Shown here: piece by piece, positions 1-9,999 of the stretch | Position numbering within the stretch: the stretch's first letter is position 1 | How the letters are laid out: every line of letters starts with the position of its first letter | Source of the DNA: Ephydatia muelleri | Taxonomy: Eukaryota > Porifera > Demospongiae > Spongillida > Spongillidae | Assembly: GCA_013339895.1 (NCBI GenBank) | Contig: JABACO010000007.1 | Location: 11,749,477-11,813,476, forward strand | Reading direction: 5' to 3' | DNA length: 64,000 bases | The notes under the pieces: model-generated | What the model was told of the DNA's origin: nothing | The model's database searches: none | The model's input: only the letters and a program-made list of their open reading frames with translations | Position numbers and translations under genes: made by a program

Positions 1-414
1 TTCAGTATTAAGAAAAGGCAAATTCAAACCAACCTAATGCAGCAAAGTATTGTTAAAACTGCCAAAATGGTGGATTTCTTCGTGCAGATGTAGTTGTTAA
101 TATGAAAGCTGTACAGATTTTGATCGAACACCATGGAGTAAATCAAAAGTATGTAGAAGCATATTGAAAGGTTTTGGGAAGACTATTAGAGGAAGATTTT
201 CCACTTCCTATTCAAATCTCTGCCATATACTATATGCAGAGCTCTGACAATTCATCAAATAGTTCTACTTGTCAAACCCCTTTGCAATTAACTAAATTAA
301 GGACTCCTTGCAGGAATGTGGAATCAAGAGACTAAAAACTAGAGGAATTAATCATATTTAAACAGGTTCTTAGTCGCAAGTTTCAAACTGTAGTAACTAA
401 ATAAATTTAGACAG

Positions 415-710
415 GTATTGAGCAGAAAGGTTTGCATTGAACAAACATTGCGTGCACAGTTAAATAATCTGAAGAAGAAAATAATTCAAAAAGATGCCGC
501 TTTGAAGCGGGTGAGAAATATAAACGTATCATAGAAGAAAACGTGATTTGCAACATCATTAAAACTTTCAAATGCAAAAATGAGGTCTGCTCATAGGAAG
601 CGTGAAATAAATCACTAGGATAGAGAACGTGCAACTTTGATGAATCGAAATGCCTTCTTCCAAATGAAGATCCATAATCTTGACTTCGACAATAAAGGTA
701 GTCTATATTT
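415..710 (+). pseudogene. Decayed coiled-coil exons of the duplicated-block gene (unit 0)
   Basis: Two exon-like pieces remain. The first is preceded by TTTAGACAG and followed by a GTGAGAA donor, and reads as a short charged helix including RAQLNNLKKKIIQKDAALKR. The second includes MRSAHRKREI followed by AFFQMKIHNLDFDNK before a stop near 735. In this copy the second piece has an internal TAG, so it cannot be expressed intact. Equivalent pieces lie at 13,860-14,055, 30,120-30,600 and 46,365-46,606. The protein family is not recognised. The helical, lysine-rich character suggests a coiled coil. The frame changes between pieces fit spliced exons of a dead gene. Confidence 0.5.
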
Positions 711-1695
711 AGAGTTATGCTTTGTTAGACTATAAAGTACTCAATAAGTGGCATATATTGCACGGGCAGTGCTTAAACACAATTAGACTATAGCGTAATG
801 AAACCTCGCAATCTGATTGGTCAAATGCAAGTATCGTAGAAACCTCATTTGCGTCCTGCAAGTGCCAGAGGGCGTGTATTGTACCGTAGAATACCCGCCC
901 TCTGTAGTTTTAAATAATAACGAATAATATGATATTTAAACTATACTGTCCAATTTCACGCAAGTTTCGCTGCAAATGTGGTGAAGTCTATTTGGAGGAA
1001 ATTAACTGTTCCGTCTTTTTATCTTACTTCTTATACAACCATTACTGAAGTTCACTATGGGAAAGGGTTTCTATAGGTGTCCCTACAGTGCCGCTTGTGC
1101 GTTGTCTGTAACTTGTCCATTCATTACAGATACGAACGCGCCTACACTAGCCTTTTTAGACACACCAGCAGCAATGCATTTCTTATTATGTCTTCGGAAC
1201 TGCAAATGGTGGAGTGAGGCCGATTAGGCAAGTCGGCTGGCAAGTCTTCACTATGTTTTGTCAGTGTTTTCATCCGCGATGACCCAATCCACTAGGTCGG
1301 CACTCACTCAGAATTTCCATTCTTTTGCTAATGGTACCCAAGTTATGTTGCAAACTGCGCGTGCGCGATATATTAACTAACGGCATTGGTTACTAAGCAT
1401 AAACATGCGCTTTGCTATGCTCCACGGCTGTTTCGGTCGTGACATTAGTTTTTCAAATTAGATCATATGATTGGAATTACGGTATTTCCAATTCATGGTG
1501 GACTCAAAGCTCATTAACTAACAACTAACATCGGAGATAGTTTATTCACTACATTTTGCAGGAACACAGGGCTTTATAGTTGAAATAGGTTAAGCACACA
1601 CTCTACTTCGCACAACATCTATGACGCATATTAACACAACGATTCTAACTTCGAACCAGCGCTCGCGCATCTAATGGCAGTCTCATGGCGGGAAG

Positions 1696-2001
1696 TTGTA
1701 TCGTCTTTGCGTTCGTATTGTACGAAATCGCGCTTATAAAAGTGGCTACTATTTGTTCCAGACTAACAGGCTAAGCCTGGGAAGCGATAATATGAATTCC
1801 TCAATTTACTACACGCTTTCTATCAGTGAACAAAACCGATGGTTTAACGATGAATATTTACACACTACTCACGGTACCTGTATTCTTTTGCAAGCTTTTC
1901 GTAGATCACAAACAAGTAAAGGTCATATAATCATAGTCCATGCACACACCAATGTACCCCTACACGGAGGAGATTTTGCAAGCCTTTCATATCGACACTA
2001 A
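1696..2001 (+). pseudogene. Unrecognised ORF downstream of a TATA-like box (unit 0)
   Basis: A TATA-like CTTATAAAAG lies at about 1,733, and about 60 bp downstream is an ATG (1,792) opening the peptide MNSSIYYTLSISEQNRWFND. The same peptide start is conserved in unit 2 (31,663) and unit 3 (48,276), but the frames diverge about 30 residues later because of small indels. The conserved promoter-like spacing and start suggest a first exon of a gene in the duplicated block. The protein is not recognised. It lies upstream of the RING remnant at about 5,063 once the transposon insertion is discounted. Confidence 0.35.
1732..1741 (+). promoter_or_regulatory. TATA-like box repeated in three units
   Basis: CTTATAAAAG occurs about 60 bp before the conserved ATG and is repeated at about 31,603 and 48,209. 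It is the clearest TATA-like motif in the duplicated block. Function is inferred from spacing only. Confidence 0.35.
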
Positions 2002-2544
2002 GAATGAGAGCCCTGAGATCCACCCCCCAGGATTTATGCTGTAGACACCTTACAAGTGCTCAGTGGAGCCATATGACTGGTGTAGCTATTCCATGGAGAG
2101 ATGCCCATAGTTTTTCATGGCTTGCTTATTAGCTTGCACTGTGCCAATTAAATGTTTTCCGACCGTGTAGAATGCGTGTATGCACTCTGCTTACACGTGT
2201 TTAACTCTTGCGGTAAACACGAGCAGTGGATAACTAGTGGAAGGAGACTGTCTTACACTCTAGTGTATAACTTATGGATAACTGTGTAAAACGCCGTGTA
2301 TGGAGATGATAACAAGCGTACAACAAGCGTATTTAGAGTGAATGCAACACGAAACTATCTCTGTATAACTCCGCATATTTATGACGCGTTGTGACGATCG
2401 CATATTCTTATTTTTATTTTTATAATAGTAGGAAAAGAAAATTAATCAAATCAAAACGTATATGCAGGTACATGTAAATACAGTGCATGAGCACATGATC
2501 TGAGATGCCACCAAATTAAAGTCTCAGTGTTCGCGGCTAGGATT

Positions 2545-2751
2545 TCACCATCCAGGCTTGCAAACCAGCCGGGGCCTGTAACTGGAGAAGAGATCCATCA
2601 ATCCTTTCTTTCCTGGCCACTTTCCATGTGTCTGTTCCCCGTCTATCCAGCTCATCCATCCAATTCCAATTGCAATGCACTTCCATGCCTCCATTTCTTC
2701 ATTTGTAAGAAAGGACTTTACTGCGGCGCTCCCAAAGCTAGTTAATGACAC
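2545..2751 (-). pseudogene. Candidate exon of the minus-strand gene in the CACTA element
   Basis: The minus strand is open for 68 codons and contains a plausible peptide, AAVKSFLTNEEMEAWKCIAI. It lies downstream, on the same strand, of the better-supported pieces at 3,057-3,360 and 3,690-3,828. No family is recognised. It could be a terminal exon, or chance, because the opposite strand is also open here. Confidence 0.25.
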
Positions 2752-3056
2752 TACATTCGTAACGCTATGATTATATCACAACGTACCCTTTGCTGCCTTG
2801 CTCGCGCGCTTATTCGTCTTTGGCGGTCGTCAGTAGCTATTTGAATAAATCAAACAAATGGAACAGAACATGTGACTTACACTGTACTTCTATTCCTGAT
2901 GAAGTCTTACAAACTCCTTCGTTGTGGGGACTTTCCAAACTATATGCATGTGAATAAAACTTTTAGCAGAATTTACAAAAGCATGCTTGCTTACGGCTCT
3001 TCGGTTCTGAGTTGTGAACCTTCATCGAAAGATTTTAAAAGTTTGTGTACACTGCT

Positions 3057-3414
3057 CTACTCGATTGAAAGCATGCATGCATTGAGCAAATGAATGGCTG
3101 GTAGTTTAGCTTGGCAAACCTGAAGACACAACGGAGTACGTCTTTTCCTTTTTGCAGGCTCTGCTGGGGCCTCTGATGTACAAGTCCCTTTATCAGCCTC
3201 TAACGCCTGCACTTTGATTTCAGAGGTAATCAATTTCCCTCCATTTTTCATTCACTTTGGCCATCTCATTGGCGACAAGTGATTTGACGTCATGATCTAC
3301 TGGAGCTGGTGTTCTACTACCGCGAGAGATGACAGATCTTGGTGACGCGAGGTCATCATTATAAGGAAGTGCTTTATTTACTGGTACGCACACACACACC
3401 GTGACACACACCGT

Positions 3415-3492
<78 letters not shown>

Positions 3493-3835
3493 CACGCACA
3501 CACGCACACACGCACACACGCACACACACCGGCACACACACACACACACACACACGCACACACACACAGACACGCACACACACTATCTGCGGAGGGTATT
3601 CTTGCCGGAGGTGTTACTTCACTCGTTTCTATTGAATATTAGAACACATGCAACATTGTATTCCATCACGTGTAACATACTTATGTGACACATTCGAGAC
3701 GAAGATCTTCCAGCTGATCCGTAAAACGATTCAGCATTTTGCAGGCCTATCTCAGGTGAAACTTCATCGGAGTCGACGAAACTGTTAGGACCAGAATATA
3801 ATGATCTTCTTGGCGAATACCTGTCCATCAAAAGA
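3057..3835 (-). CDS. Candidate multi-exon minus-strand gene inside the CACTA element
   Basis: Three protein-like pieces run on the minus strand. The first, near 3,690-3,828, begins [17 protein letters not shown] and continues with acidic, serine-rich sequence. The second, near 3,245-3,365, contains [18 protein letters not shown] and then [15 protein letters not shown]. The third, near 3,115-3,220, ends in the basic run PAKRKRRT. The CA tract lies between the first and second pieces and would be intronic. Frames differ between pieces, as expected for exons. The gene would be transcribed away from the plus-strand exon at 3,959, giving a divergent pair. The family is unknown; it could be an accessory protein of the transposon. 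Confidence 0.35.
3387..3582. repeat. (CA)n microsatellite, about 195 bp
   Basis: An almost pure CA dinucleotide tract with occasional G and A interruptions. Long open frames across it in several phases are artefacts of the repeat. Confidence 0.95.
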
Positions 3836-3958
3836 CTCGAGCAGTCGATTTTCAATGAATCATACTCCGCAGCTGCCCATCCATGCGCACGTGCATTTCG
3901 TCATAATTTTCAAATTTCTAATTTCACATCAGCTTTTATTTTTACCCTCGTACAAAAC

Positions 3959-4186
3959 ATGGAAGGACCAAATAAGCGATATAGATGCTGGATGTGTCAA
4001 CAAGACTTATCACGATCTGTCTATTACAGGCATATGCGACGAAATGGATGTTCCGCTTTGGTCAGAATGCCGACAAAGGAATGTCATACGACAAAGAATA
4101 CTAATACATCACAAGAAAGAAATAACTTCAGCGTTGATATGGAAGAAGAGAGCAGCGATATGGATAAATTTAAATATGTATGGTGA
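3959..4186 (+). CDS. Zinc-finger first exon of a CACTA-type transposase (candidate)
   Basis: The ATG at 3,959 opens a 75-codon frame. Its N-terminus contains CWMCQQDLSRSVYYRHM, a C-x2-C...H arrangement with the SRSVYYRH pattern familiar from the start of animal EnSpm/CACTA transposase-like proteins. The rest is acidic (VDMEEESSDMDKF) and stops at 4,184-4,186. No catalytic domain follows inside the element. This is either the remnant first exon of a deleted transposase or a stand-alone DNA-binding peptide. The family assignment rests on the motif and on the termini of the host element. Confidence 0.45.
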   Translation: MEGPNKRYRCWMCQQDLSRSVYYRHMRRNGCSALVRMPTKECHTTKNTNTSQERNNFSVDMEEESSDMDKFKYVW

Positions 4187-4989
4187 TAAAATTAATGCAG
4201 TATTTGCATCAAACCATCATGCAATTCATTCAAAGTGTTATGAAAGGTATTTAAATGACGCAGTACTTACTGCTTTGTCGGCTGTGTATCTAATACTAAT
4301 ATATCCCAATATAAACCAATTTGAGCAGCCAGTTTCTCGCCGACATTTGATTTGCAGTGATATTGAAATACACCAAGAACGTTGTTCAGCAAAATCAAAA
4401 TTTCAACGTTCTGCAGTGGTTATGGCATCCTGGTATGATTCTGATGGGAAAGACTACTGCATCATACATATTTGGAATTGTGCAGTATTTCTTGAAGCAT
4501 GCATATCGTACTGATGTTTCGGACGAACCCAGCATGAAATATACTGACCACTTGTTTGCTAACGTTACTTGACGGCAAAAGTCAGCAATGCAATCACGTT
4601 TGCAGTTGTGTCGTGTCACCATGCCCATCCCCGGCATAACAACAAGTTAAATTCTCGGTTATACGCCTTAGGATATACAAAGCTTATCCAGGTTGAATGC
4701 GGTCGTTATACGAAAAGTGTAAGCACGCAATCCACACCTCGGTGTATAACATGCGTAAGTAGACTGAAACGCTTGTTATACATCTAGAGCAACGCGCGTT
4801 ATACACCATAGTGGATAACAAGTGTACTTCGAGCGACTACACATGTTATACATCAAATGTATGCGCGGCATGTACACACACGTGTACAACACGTGCATAA
4901 CGGGCGGATACACCTTGTGGATAATTTCAATTTGGCATGGTGTTGTATATTTTATATAGCGGCTGTAATGGTCATTATCCATTTTATAC

Positions 4990-5008
4990 ACCCTAACCCT
5001 AACCCTAA
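4990..5008 (+). repeat. Interstitial telomere-like tract
   Basis: Three CCCTAA units occur in a row. The same tract is found in unit 2 at 32,057-32,074 but is missing at the matching place in unit 3 (near 48,650), where CACCCAGACAG is found instead. Confidence 0.8.
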
Positions 5009-5062
5009 GAAGACAGGAAAGTCTGCTATGGGGAGTACTCCAGCGAAATTGTACAATCAGTA

Positions 5063-5600
5063 ATGCTTCAAAGGATAATACTAGCTATACCACATGCACA
5101 GCTGCTATGTGCCATTGAGGAGCTGCAATGTCCTATTTGCTTTGGTGAACCAATACAGCTCCCATGCAATAGGTTCGTGCGTGCCACCGTCTGATAGAGT
5201 AAGTCACTTGGCTACTGGTCTTCACGTCCGGAATGTGCACTCATTAAAGCCTGCCTGTAGAATGGTGCAACAGTTGCGGCATGATGTATTGGTGCTATCT
5301 GCATCATGTAAAAGAAGCATCAATGTGGCCATTGAGCATGATAGACATTGTTGCAGTCAAGTGAGAAAGCAAGAGATGCACTAGCCAGTAAGGTGGTGCA
5401 CTGGATGCTTGATGCAACTGAAGAGAACTGAAGAGAATATTAATTTTATTCAAGGGACCTACACTCTGAAATTGTATCTTACTGGTGACCTTGAGTTTCT
5501 TAGTAAGATGTATGAACTCTCTGATGCAAGTGCATGGTATGTGACTACCATGCACATACTCGAGTTCCTTGGCAGCGTTTTCAGCAAGTTCTGATAAGGT
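5063..5600 (+). pseudogene. RAG1-N/Chapaev-like pseudogene fragment (unit 0)
   Basis: From the ATG at 5,063 the frame reads LQRIILAIPHAQ and then EELQCPICFGEPIQLPCN, the first half of a RING finger. It resembles NQLECPLCVDILAQPIQLPC of the intact transposase gene at 36,210. Further on, in another frame, is RHDVLVLSASCKRSINVAIE, matching the region of KDVVVHCVSCSRDMR there. Then TYTLKLYLTGDLEFLSKMYE (about 5,460) matches the YTVKVFLCGDYEFLSTMYG exon at 37,560-37,634. The three parts are in different frames and the region between RING and GDYEFL motifs is missing. This is therefore an internally deleted, dead relative of the Chapaev-type gene, inherited by all duplicated units. Confidence 0.7.
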
Positions 5601-5789
5601 CCTGCGATTTCTTATGGGAATCTTGCTTTGGCAGCACAAAAGACTCAAACTAGCAGCTTTAGGAGATCCCCTTTCGCTTCCAAACTACTGAATTGAAGCG
5701 GCAACACTAGTTCTTCGTGTTGCTCGACTTGACGAAGGGCTCTGAGTTTGGCTCTGAAAAAAACCATTTCCGCATTGAACTTTAGCCAT
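5600..5789 (-). pseudogene. Conserved minus-strand ORF start (unit 0 copy)
   Basis: A minus-strand ATG at 5,789 begins a frame (MAKVQC...) rich in Ser, Arg and Gln. It is best preserved in unit 3 (49,157-49,465), where 102 codons are open. Here the frame is interrupted by small changes. A plus-strand ATG (5,844) lies only about 55 bp away in the opposite orientation. No family is recognised. Confidence 0.3.
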
Positions 5790-5843
5790 TTAGCGAACAA
5801 ACTCATTAATAAAGTTAATAATTTAAACGTTATTCATTTGAAA

Positions 5844-5867
5844 ATGGACGACAATCAATGCCTACAG
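5844..5867 (+). other. Tiny plus-strand first-exon candidate MDDNQCLQ (unit 0)
   Basis: ATGGACGACAATCAATGCC reads MDDNQCLQ up to a CAG|GTTTGG junction. The start is conserved in unit 2 (32,912) and unit 3 (49,505). No downstream exon has been linked with confidence, so this is a weak call based on conservation and a donor-like site. Confidence 0.25.
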
Positions 5868-6393
5868 GTTTGGATTAATGTTTTATCAAAAAGGTAAGCT
5901 AATATACTGGTGTTTTGTTTTTTTCTAGTGCATACACATGCACCTCTTACAGGTAAATGTGACACCCATTCAGAATTTTTGTTGGTAAAATAATCTAGAA
6001 ACATTCACAACCTCTAAACAACGGGGTCAAAACTGTAACGGTTTACCGCGTTGAAATTTCGACTGGAACGATCGATAGAGCCATTGACATAGCAAGATTC
6101 AGGTCATTCCGTCACGTAATGGTGGAGAAAAATCGAAAACGTGCTTATTGAACAGGCTGCACAAACGAAACATTACAAAGTCACGTGACAACTTCACACT
6201 TTCGATATATGTTGTCATATAGTTTATCAACATAAATATGCAATCAGATTTGTGATATCAGTCACCATTTTTGCAAAAACTAATGCCAAACATTGAAGTA
6301 CTGAAAAAGATTTTATGCTCAGGTATCACGATTTCAACTGTACAGGTCATAGAGACCTTATAGCCAGTTTTTCAGACGGCGTTAGCATATGGA

Positions 6394-6930
6394 GAAATTG
6401 GCCCATACATAGGCGGTCATCTTGCGTTTTTTTTTTCAAATTGAATTTTCAACACGTTTATAATTAACGATAAATCGGACTGATTATGCATCTGTGCTTT
6501 ATAAAATTATGCCACGAACCATTCGTAAACTAAAATCAAGACAAAAAATTAATTTCTACCGCGCAAATTTATTCATAAACGAAGTGTCATTACGTAATCA
6601 ATAAAGTTATAATTATTTTTGTCGGCTTGCTAGCTAGACAGGTTATAAAAGTTAATGGCTGTTTCTGTTAGATAACTCAAAGACAGGAAGTACAATTATA
6701 ATTGTTACGATACACAGATTAAAATTAACTTATCGGCTATGAGATGTGGAGCGTATCAATTAGGCACAATGATGCATGCAGGGCAATAAACGGATCGAAC
6801 TACGTAGGGGTCTCTTCATGATGCATCTTCTGAGATGCAGGTGTTTTGGTGAGTATGCTATGTGAATTTAGTAGTGGGTAGTGTTCGGCCCTATGTGCAG
6901 AACAGGCATATCTTCGATGCAGTGAAGGAG
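6394..6930. other. No gene recognised; AT-rich spacer
   Basis: Similarity to the duplicated units ends at the left edge of this stretch. I see no coding potential, inverted repeat or recognisable motif beyond a short T tract near 6,430. Confidence 0.6.
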
Positions 6931-6934
6931 AAGA

Positions 6935-7410
6935 TATGGCCTTCTCCCTATACTGTTGGCCATCCCTCTATAATGGTGGACTTCTCCCTGTACTGTAACT
7001 AGTGTTAGCCTTCCCTCGAACCATTAATTGACCGTCTCCTTATACTGTTGGTCTTCTTCCTAGATTAGTAGACTGGTGGCCTTCTCCCTGTACTTTTGAC
7101 CTTCTCCCTGTAATTTTGACCTTCTCCCTATACTGTCTTATCTTTGCAGTGAACTTGGGTTCTTATTTCTCACACTGTTATCACAAAATGTACATGTACA
7201 TGTATGTACACATCTGTATGCACACACACACAGTGGCAATGGCTTGTACCACTTGCAGTGACTTTGGGTTCTTATCTCACATGTGCACTGTTTTTACAAA
7301 GCGTGCACACACACACACAACACACACACACATACACACACACACTGACTGGGCTTGCACCACTTGCAGGGACTTTGGGTTCTTATTTCTCACACTGTTA
7401 TCACAAAGCA
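6935..7410 (+). repeat. Minisatellites: CCTTCTCCCT(A/G)TACT units and about 110-bp units
   Basis: Between about 6,935 and 7,140 the phrase CCTTCTCCCTGTACT recurs at irregular spacing of 20-40 bp. From 7,150 to 7,410 a longer unit with the phrase GGGTTCTTATTTCTCACACT recurs three times (about 7,159, 7,267 with a deletion, and 7,377), separated by CA-rich sequence. Confidence 0.75.
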
Positions 7411-7660
7411 TACATGTGCATGAATACACACCTGTGCGCACACACACACGCATTGTTATGTAAATAGCCTGTACACCATATTTGTCACACACACAGCACA
7501 CACACACAGCGTACACACACACACACGTACAGTACACTTGCATTGTTATGGAAACGGAATCATGTGCACAACACATACATACACTCATGTACAGTACACA
7601 CATACCATGAAAAACATTGAGCAAGTCTACACACACACACACACACACATGTCAATTGCA
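7215..7660. repeat. CA-rich microsatellite cluster
   Basis: Several (CA)n blocks are separated by unique sequence (7,218-7,232; 7,307-7,348; 7,438-7,450; 7,486-7,525; 7,630-7,650). Open frames here are low-complexity Thr-His or Val-Cys repeats and are not genes. Confidence 0.9.
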
Positions 7661-8009
7661 TGTAAGGTCTATTCTGCTAAAATAGTTCTCTCCACATACA
7701 TTCAATTCCATTTAACTGCTTTATGCATGTATTCAATTTCTGTACCCTGTCCCTTTGCACTCATAGTGTGTCCCTCTGTAGCATTGCATGAAGTTGACAA
7801 CTTCACTCCTTGCATGTGGGGCTCCCTTATGGCTGGTTCTCTGTACATACACACTCACATCACCGTTCTCTGAGGTGTGAAATAAAACTGTCTTATTGGG
7901 CGCAACCCTTAGTAAACTTCTGTATGTTCGCTATGCTCAGCTTTGTTCCACTTGCATGACTTTTTTCAAAGTTTTCAGATCACAGAGTACATGTACATGC
8001 CCTCACAGA

Positions 8010-8082
8010 CACACACACACACACACACACACACTCAGTAAAAATAAATCACTCACTAATGATGATGACACACACACACACT
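8010..8082. repeat. (CA)n microsatellite
   Basis: Two CA tracts lie in a short interval, one ending near 8,034 and one near 8,082. The following interval (8,083-9,180) shows no gene, only a T16 tract near 8,191. Confidence 0.9.
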
Positions 8083-9181
8083 CTTAATCTGCCTCTATTT
8101 TGTTGAACAGCTCATGAGGCCACTGATCCTATTCTCAATTTCTGTATCTCTCAGTGTAAGTGTTTTCTTTGAGTCCAGCCATATGAGGCAGTTTTTTTTT
8201 TTTTTTGTCTTGGCAATCATGAATAGTTTTACTACGTAAACTTACCATGGGCCCTGACCTGCACCAATATGCATGAACATTTATATTCATCGCCATAGCC
8301 CATTCTTGTAGGAACATCACCCAAGGTTCCGACAAAAGTGGTACGATAACCTCTTACCAGCGTAGTATGTCCTTTTCTATCAAGTGCAGTATAGTGTTGT
8401 ATTTCAAACTAGTTGTATGCAGGGAGTAACATGAGTGTATAGGGTATTGCAATGGCTGGAGGTGAAGCACATTAAGTGGATATGTAATGTGTACTTATCT
8501 AATTCCCCCTGCATACAACCACAGATACAATTGTAGTCCCACATGGAGGTTGAAAGGTGATGAATTTTATTGCACCTAAGCTATCATTAGAGATTGTGGT
8601 ACTTGTAGGTCAGAGCCTGTGGTAAGTTTACACAGAACTGACAGAAGAAAGTTAGTAGCAATATTCATTATCCAGCTCTATAGACAAAAATACTGTACCC
8701 CCTTCTAGGAAGGTCAATCTGAGCACTTGTTCAGAGTGCTAGATGAGTGTACTAAGGGAATAGTATTGCAGCAAAGTAATTTGGTAGACAATACACTAAC
8801 ACTACATCTACATCTAGTTGTTAGAACCAAGAGATGGAATTCACTGCAAGTGAAGCAAGAGGCAGAAAGAACGACAAAATTAAATGTTAGCTAGGTTGAA
8901 AGAATTGCGAAACCATTGTTTCACACCTTCTCAGCAAAAGGTGTTGTGAGTCTCATGTTGCATGATGCATGTATGTATAGAGAACCAGTCATAAGGGAGC
9001 TCCACATGCAGAAGTTGTCAACCATATGAAACAATAGAGAGCGACATATTATGACTCAGTCCCATACAGAAATTGAGAATAGAATCAGTGTCCTCTTAAA
9101 CATGCATATGAGCAGTTCGATGGAATAGAATGCAAGTGCATGTGCAGAGAACAGGTTCAGACCTTGCATGCAATGTACATA

Positions 9182-9184
<3 letters not shown>

Positions 9185-9246
<62 letters not shown>
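9185..9246. repeat. (GT)n microsatellite, about 31 units
   Basis: A pure GT tract is followed at 9,358-9,414 by a CA tract. The two are inverted relative to each other and about 110 bp apart, so a transcript could fold into a GU/CA hairpin. Confidence 0.95.
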
Positions 9247-9248
<2 letters not shown>

Positions 9249-9357
9249 ATGTAGTATGTTGCATGCATGGGGCAAAGGTCTTGCCACACAACAAAATTCA
9301 TGACATTTTGCCTTTGCTCCAGGTTGTATAAAAGTCCAAATTAAGATAGGATCATGT

Positions 9358-9374
9358 GCACACACACACACACA

Positions 9375-9414
<40 letters not shown>
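9358..9414. repeat. (CA)n microsatellite
   Basis: A nearly pure CA tract with one TA interruption, inverted relative to the GT tract at 9,185-9,246. Confidence 0.95.
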
Positions 9415-9416
<2 letters not shown>

Positions 9417-9849
9417 GAGTATTTCTCAGCTTATGAAGTGAGAAGCTGAAATCCCATTGCAAACATTGTTTTGATCGGATTACAACAGTGACTGACAAAA
9501 ACGAGTTCAATGACACCAAGTCCTATGAGCTTGGAGGTGATGGAAGCAATGGCTGCATTCTACCAACTGGCATCATGATTGCTTCTTCATCCTGTCCAGT
9601 TCTTGCCATCCTTTATATGTGCAGCCTGTATATTTTTAAATTACTAATGACATAATGTCATCAGTAGAAGCCTGGGTGGGGGGGGGGGGGGGGGGGGTGA
9701 GAGAGAGACAGGAAGGATTGAGTAGGCAACACGCAACATCTATCAGTAACACTCATACATTCAGTTGCTACAGATGTTATATTTACAAGATGCACACCAT
9801 TACAAGGGATTTACTGACCCCCTTTAATCGGGCTGGTCTGCACCATTTA

Positions 9850-9920
9850 CCAGTGGCGGATACAGGGGGGGGGGGGGGGGGGGGTTCCGGGGGTCGTAAC
9901 CCCCCCTCCCCCCCCTCAGG
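9850..9920. repeat. Poly-G/poly-C end of a hAT-like MITE (candidate)
   Basis: CAGTGGCGGATACAGGGGG followed by a G run and then a C-rich run resembles the CAGGGGCGGACGCAGGGG end of the precisely delimited element at 46,607-47,159. The opposite end was not found, so this may be a solo terminus. Another G run lies at 9,676-9,697. Confidence 0.4.
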
Positions 9921-9999
9921 GCCAAGCATGAATATCATTATTATGCCACGTGTTTATGAGTATCATTATTGTACCCCACGTATCTTATTATCTGCTGCG

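Larger units (their letters stand above)
2137..4942. mobile_element. CACTA/EnSpm-like DNA transposon, 2.8 kb
   Basis: The element starts CACTGTGCCAA and ends TTGGCATGGTG, an imperfect inverted pair. It is flanked by a TTG duplication (2,134-2,136 and 4,943-4,945). The empty site is visible in unit 2, where CTTGTATATT is uninterrupted at 32,008. Both ends carry clustered subterminal motifs of the GTGTATAAC/GTTATACAC/GTGGATAA type (2,200-2,300 and 4,690-4,925). CAC termini, a 3-bp duplication and dense subterminal repeats are hallmarks of the CACTA (EnSpm) group. Inside are candidate divergent exons (minus 2,545-3,828; plus 3,959-4,186) and a long CA tract. No full transposase domain is seen, so it is probably non-autonomous or decayed. 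Confidence 0.75.
1..6393 (+). repeat. Duplicated block, unit 0 (truncated)
   Basis: This stretch matches 29,930-33,440 and 45,916-50,030 almost base for base over long runs. Shared landmarks include the GTATTGAGCAGAAAGG exon, a TATA-like CTTATAAAAGTGGC segment, a telomere-like tract and a RING-finger remnant. The block is broken by a transposon at 2,137-4,942. Similarity to the other units stops near 6,393, right after the shared segment TTTTTCAGACGGCG, so the distal half of the unit, including the small chaperone-like gene, is missing here. The left edge runs off the window. The block has no intact long gene in this copy; what remains are decayed exon fragments described separately. Confidence 0.85.

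Noticed and set aside
3220..3690. Long Cys-Val and His-Thr open frames
   Set aside because: They are translations of the CA microsatellite in different phases.
3801..4514. 237-codon plus-strand frame
   Set aside because: It runs through the zinc-finger exon in another frame. The composition is unlike a protein and no motif is present.
9185..9414. CRISPR-like regular repeats
   Set aside because: These are simple dinucleotide tracts without spacers; no repeat-spacer array is present anywhere in the window.
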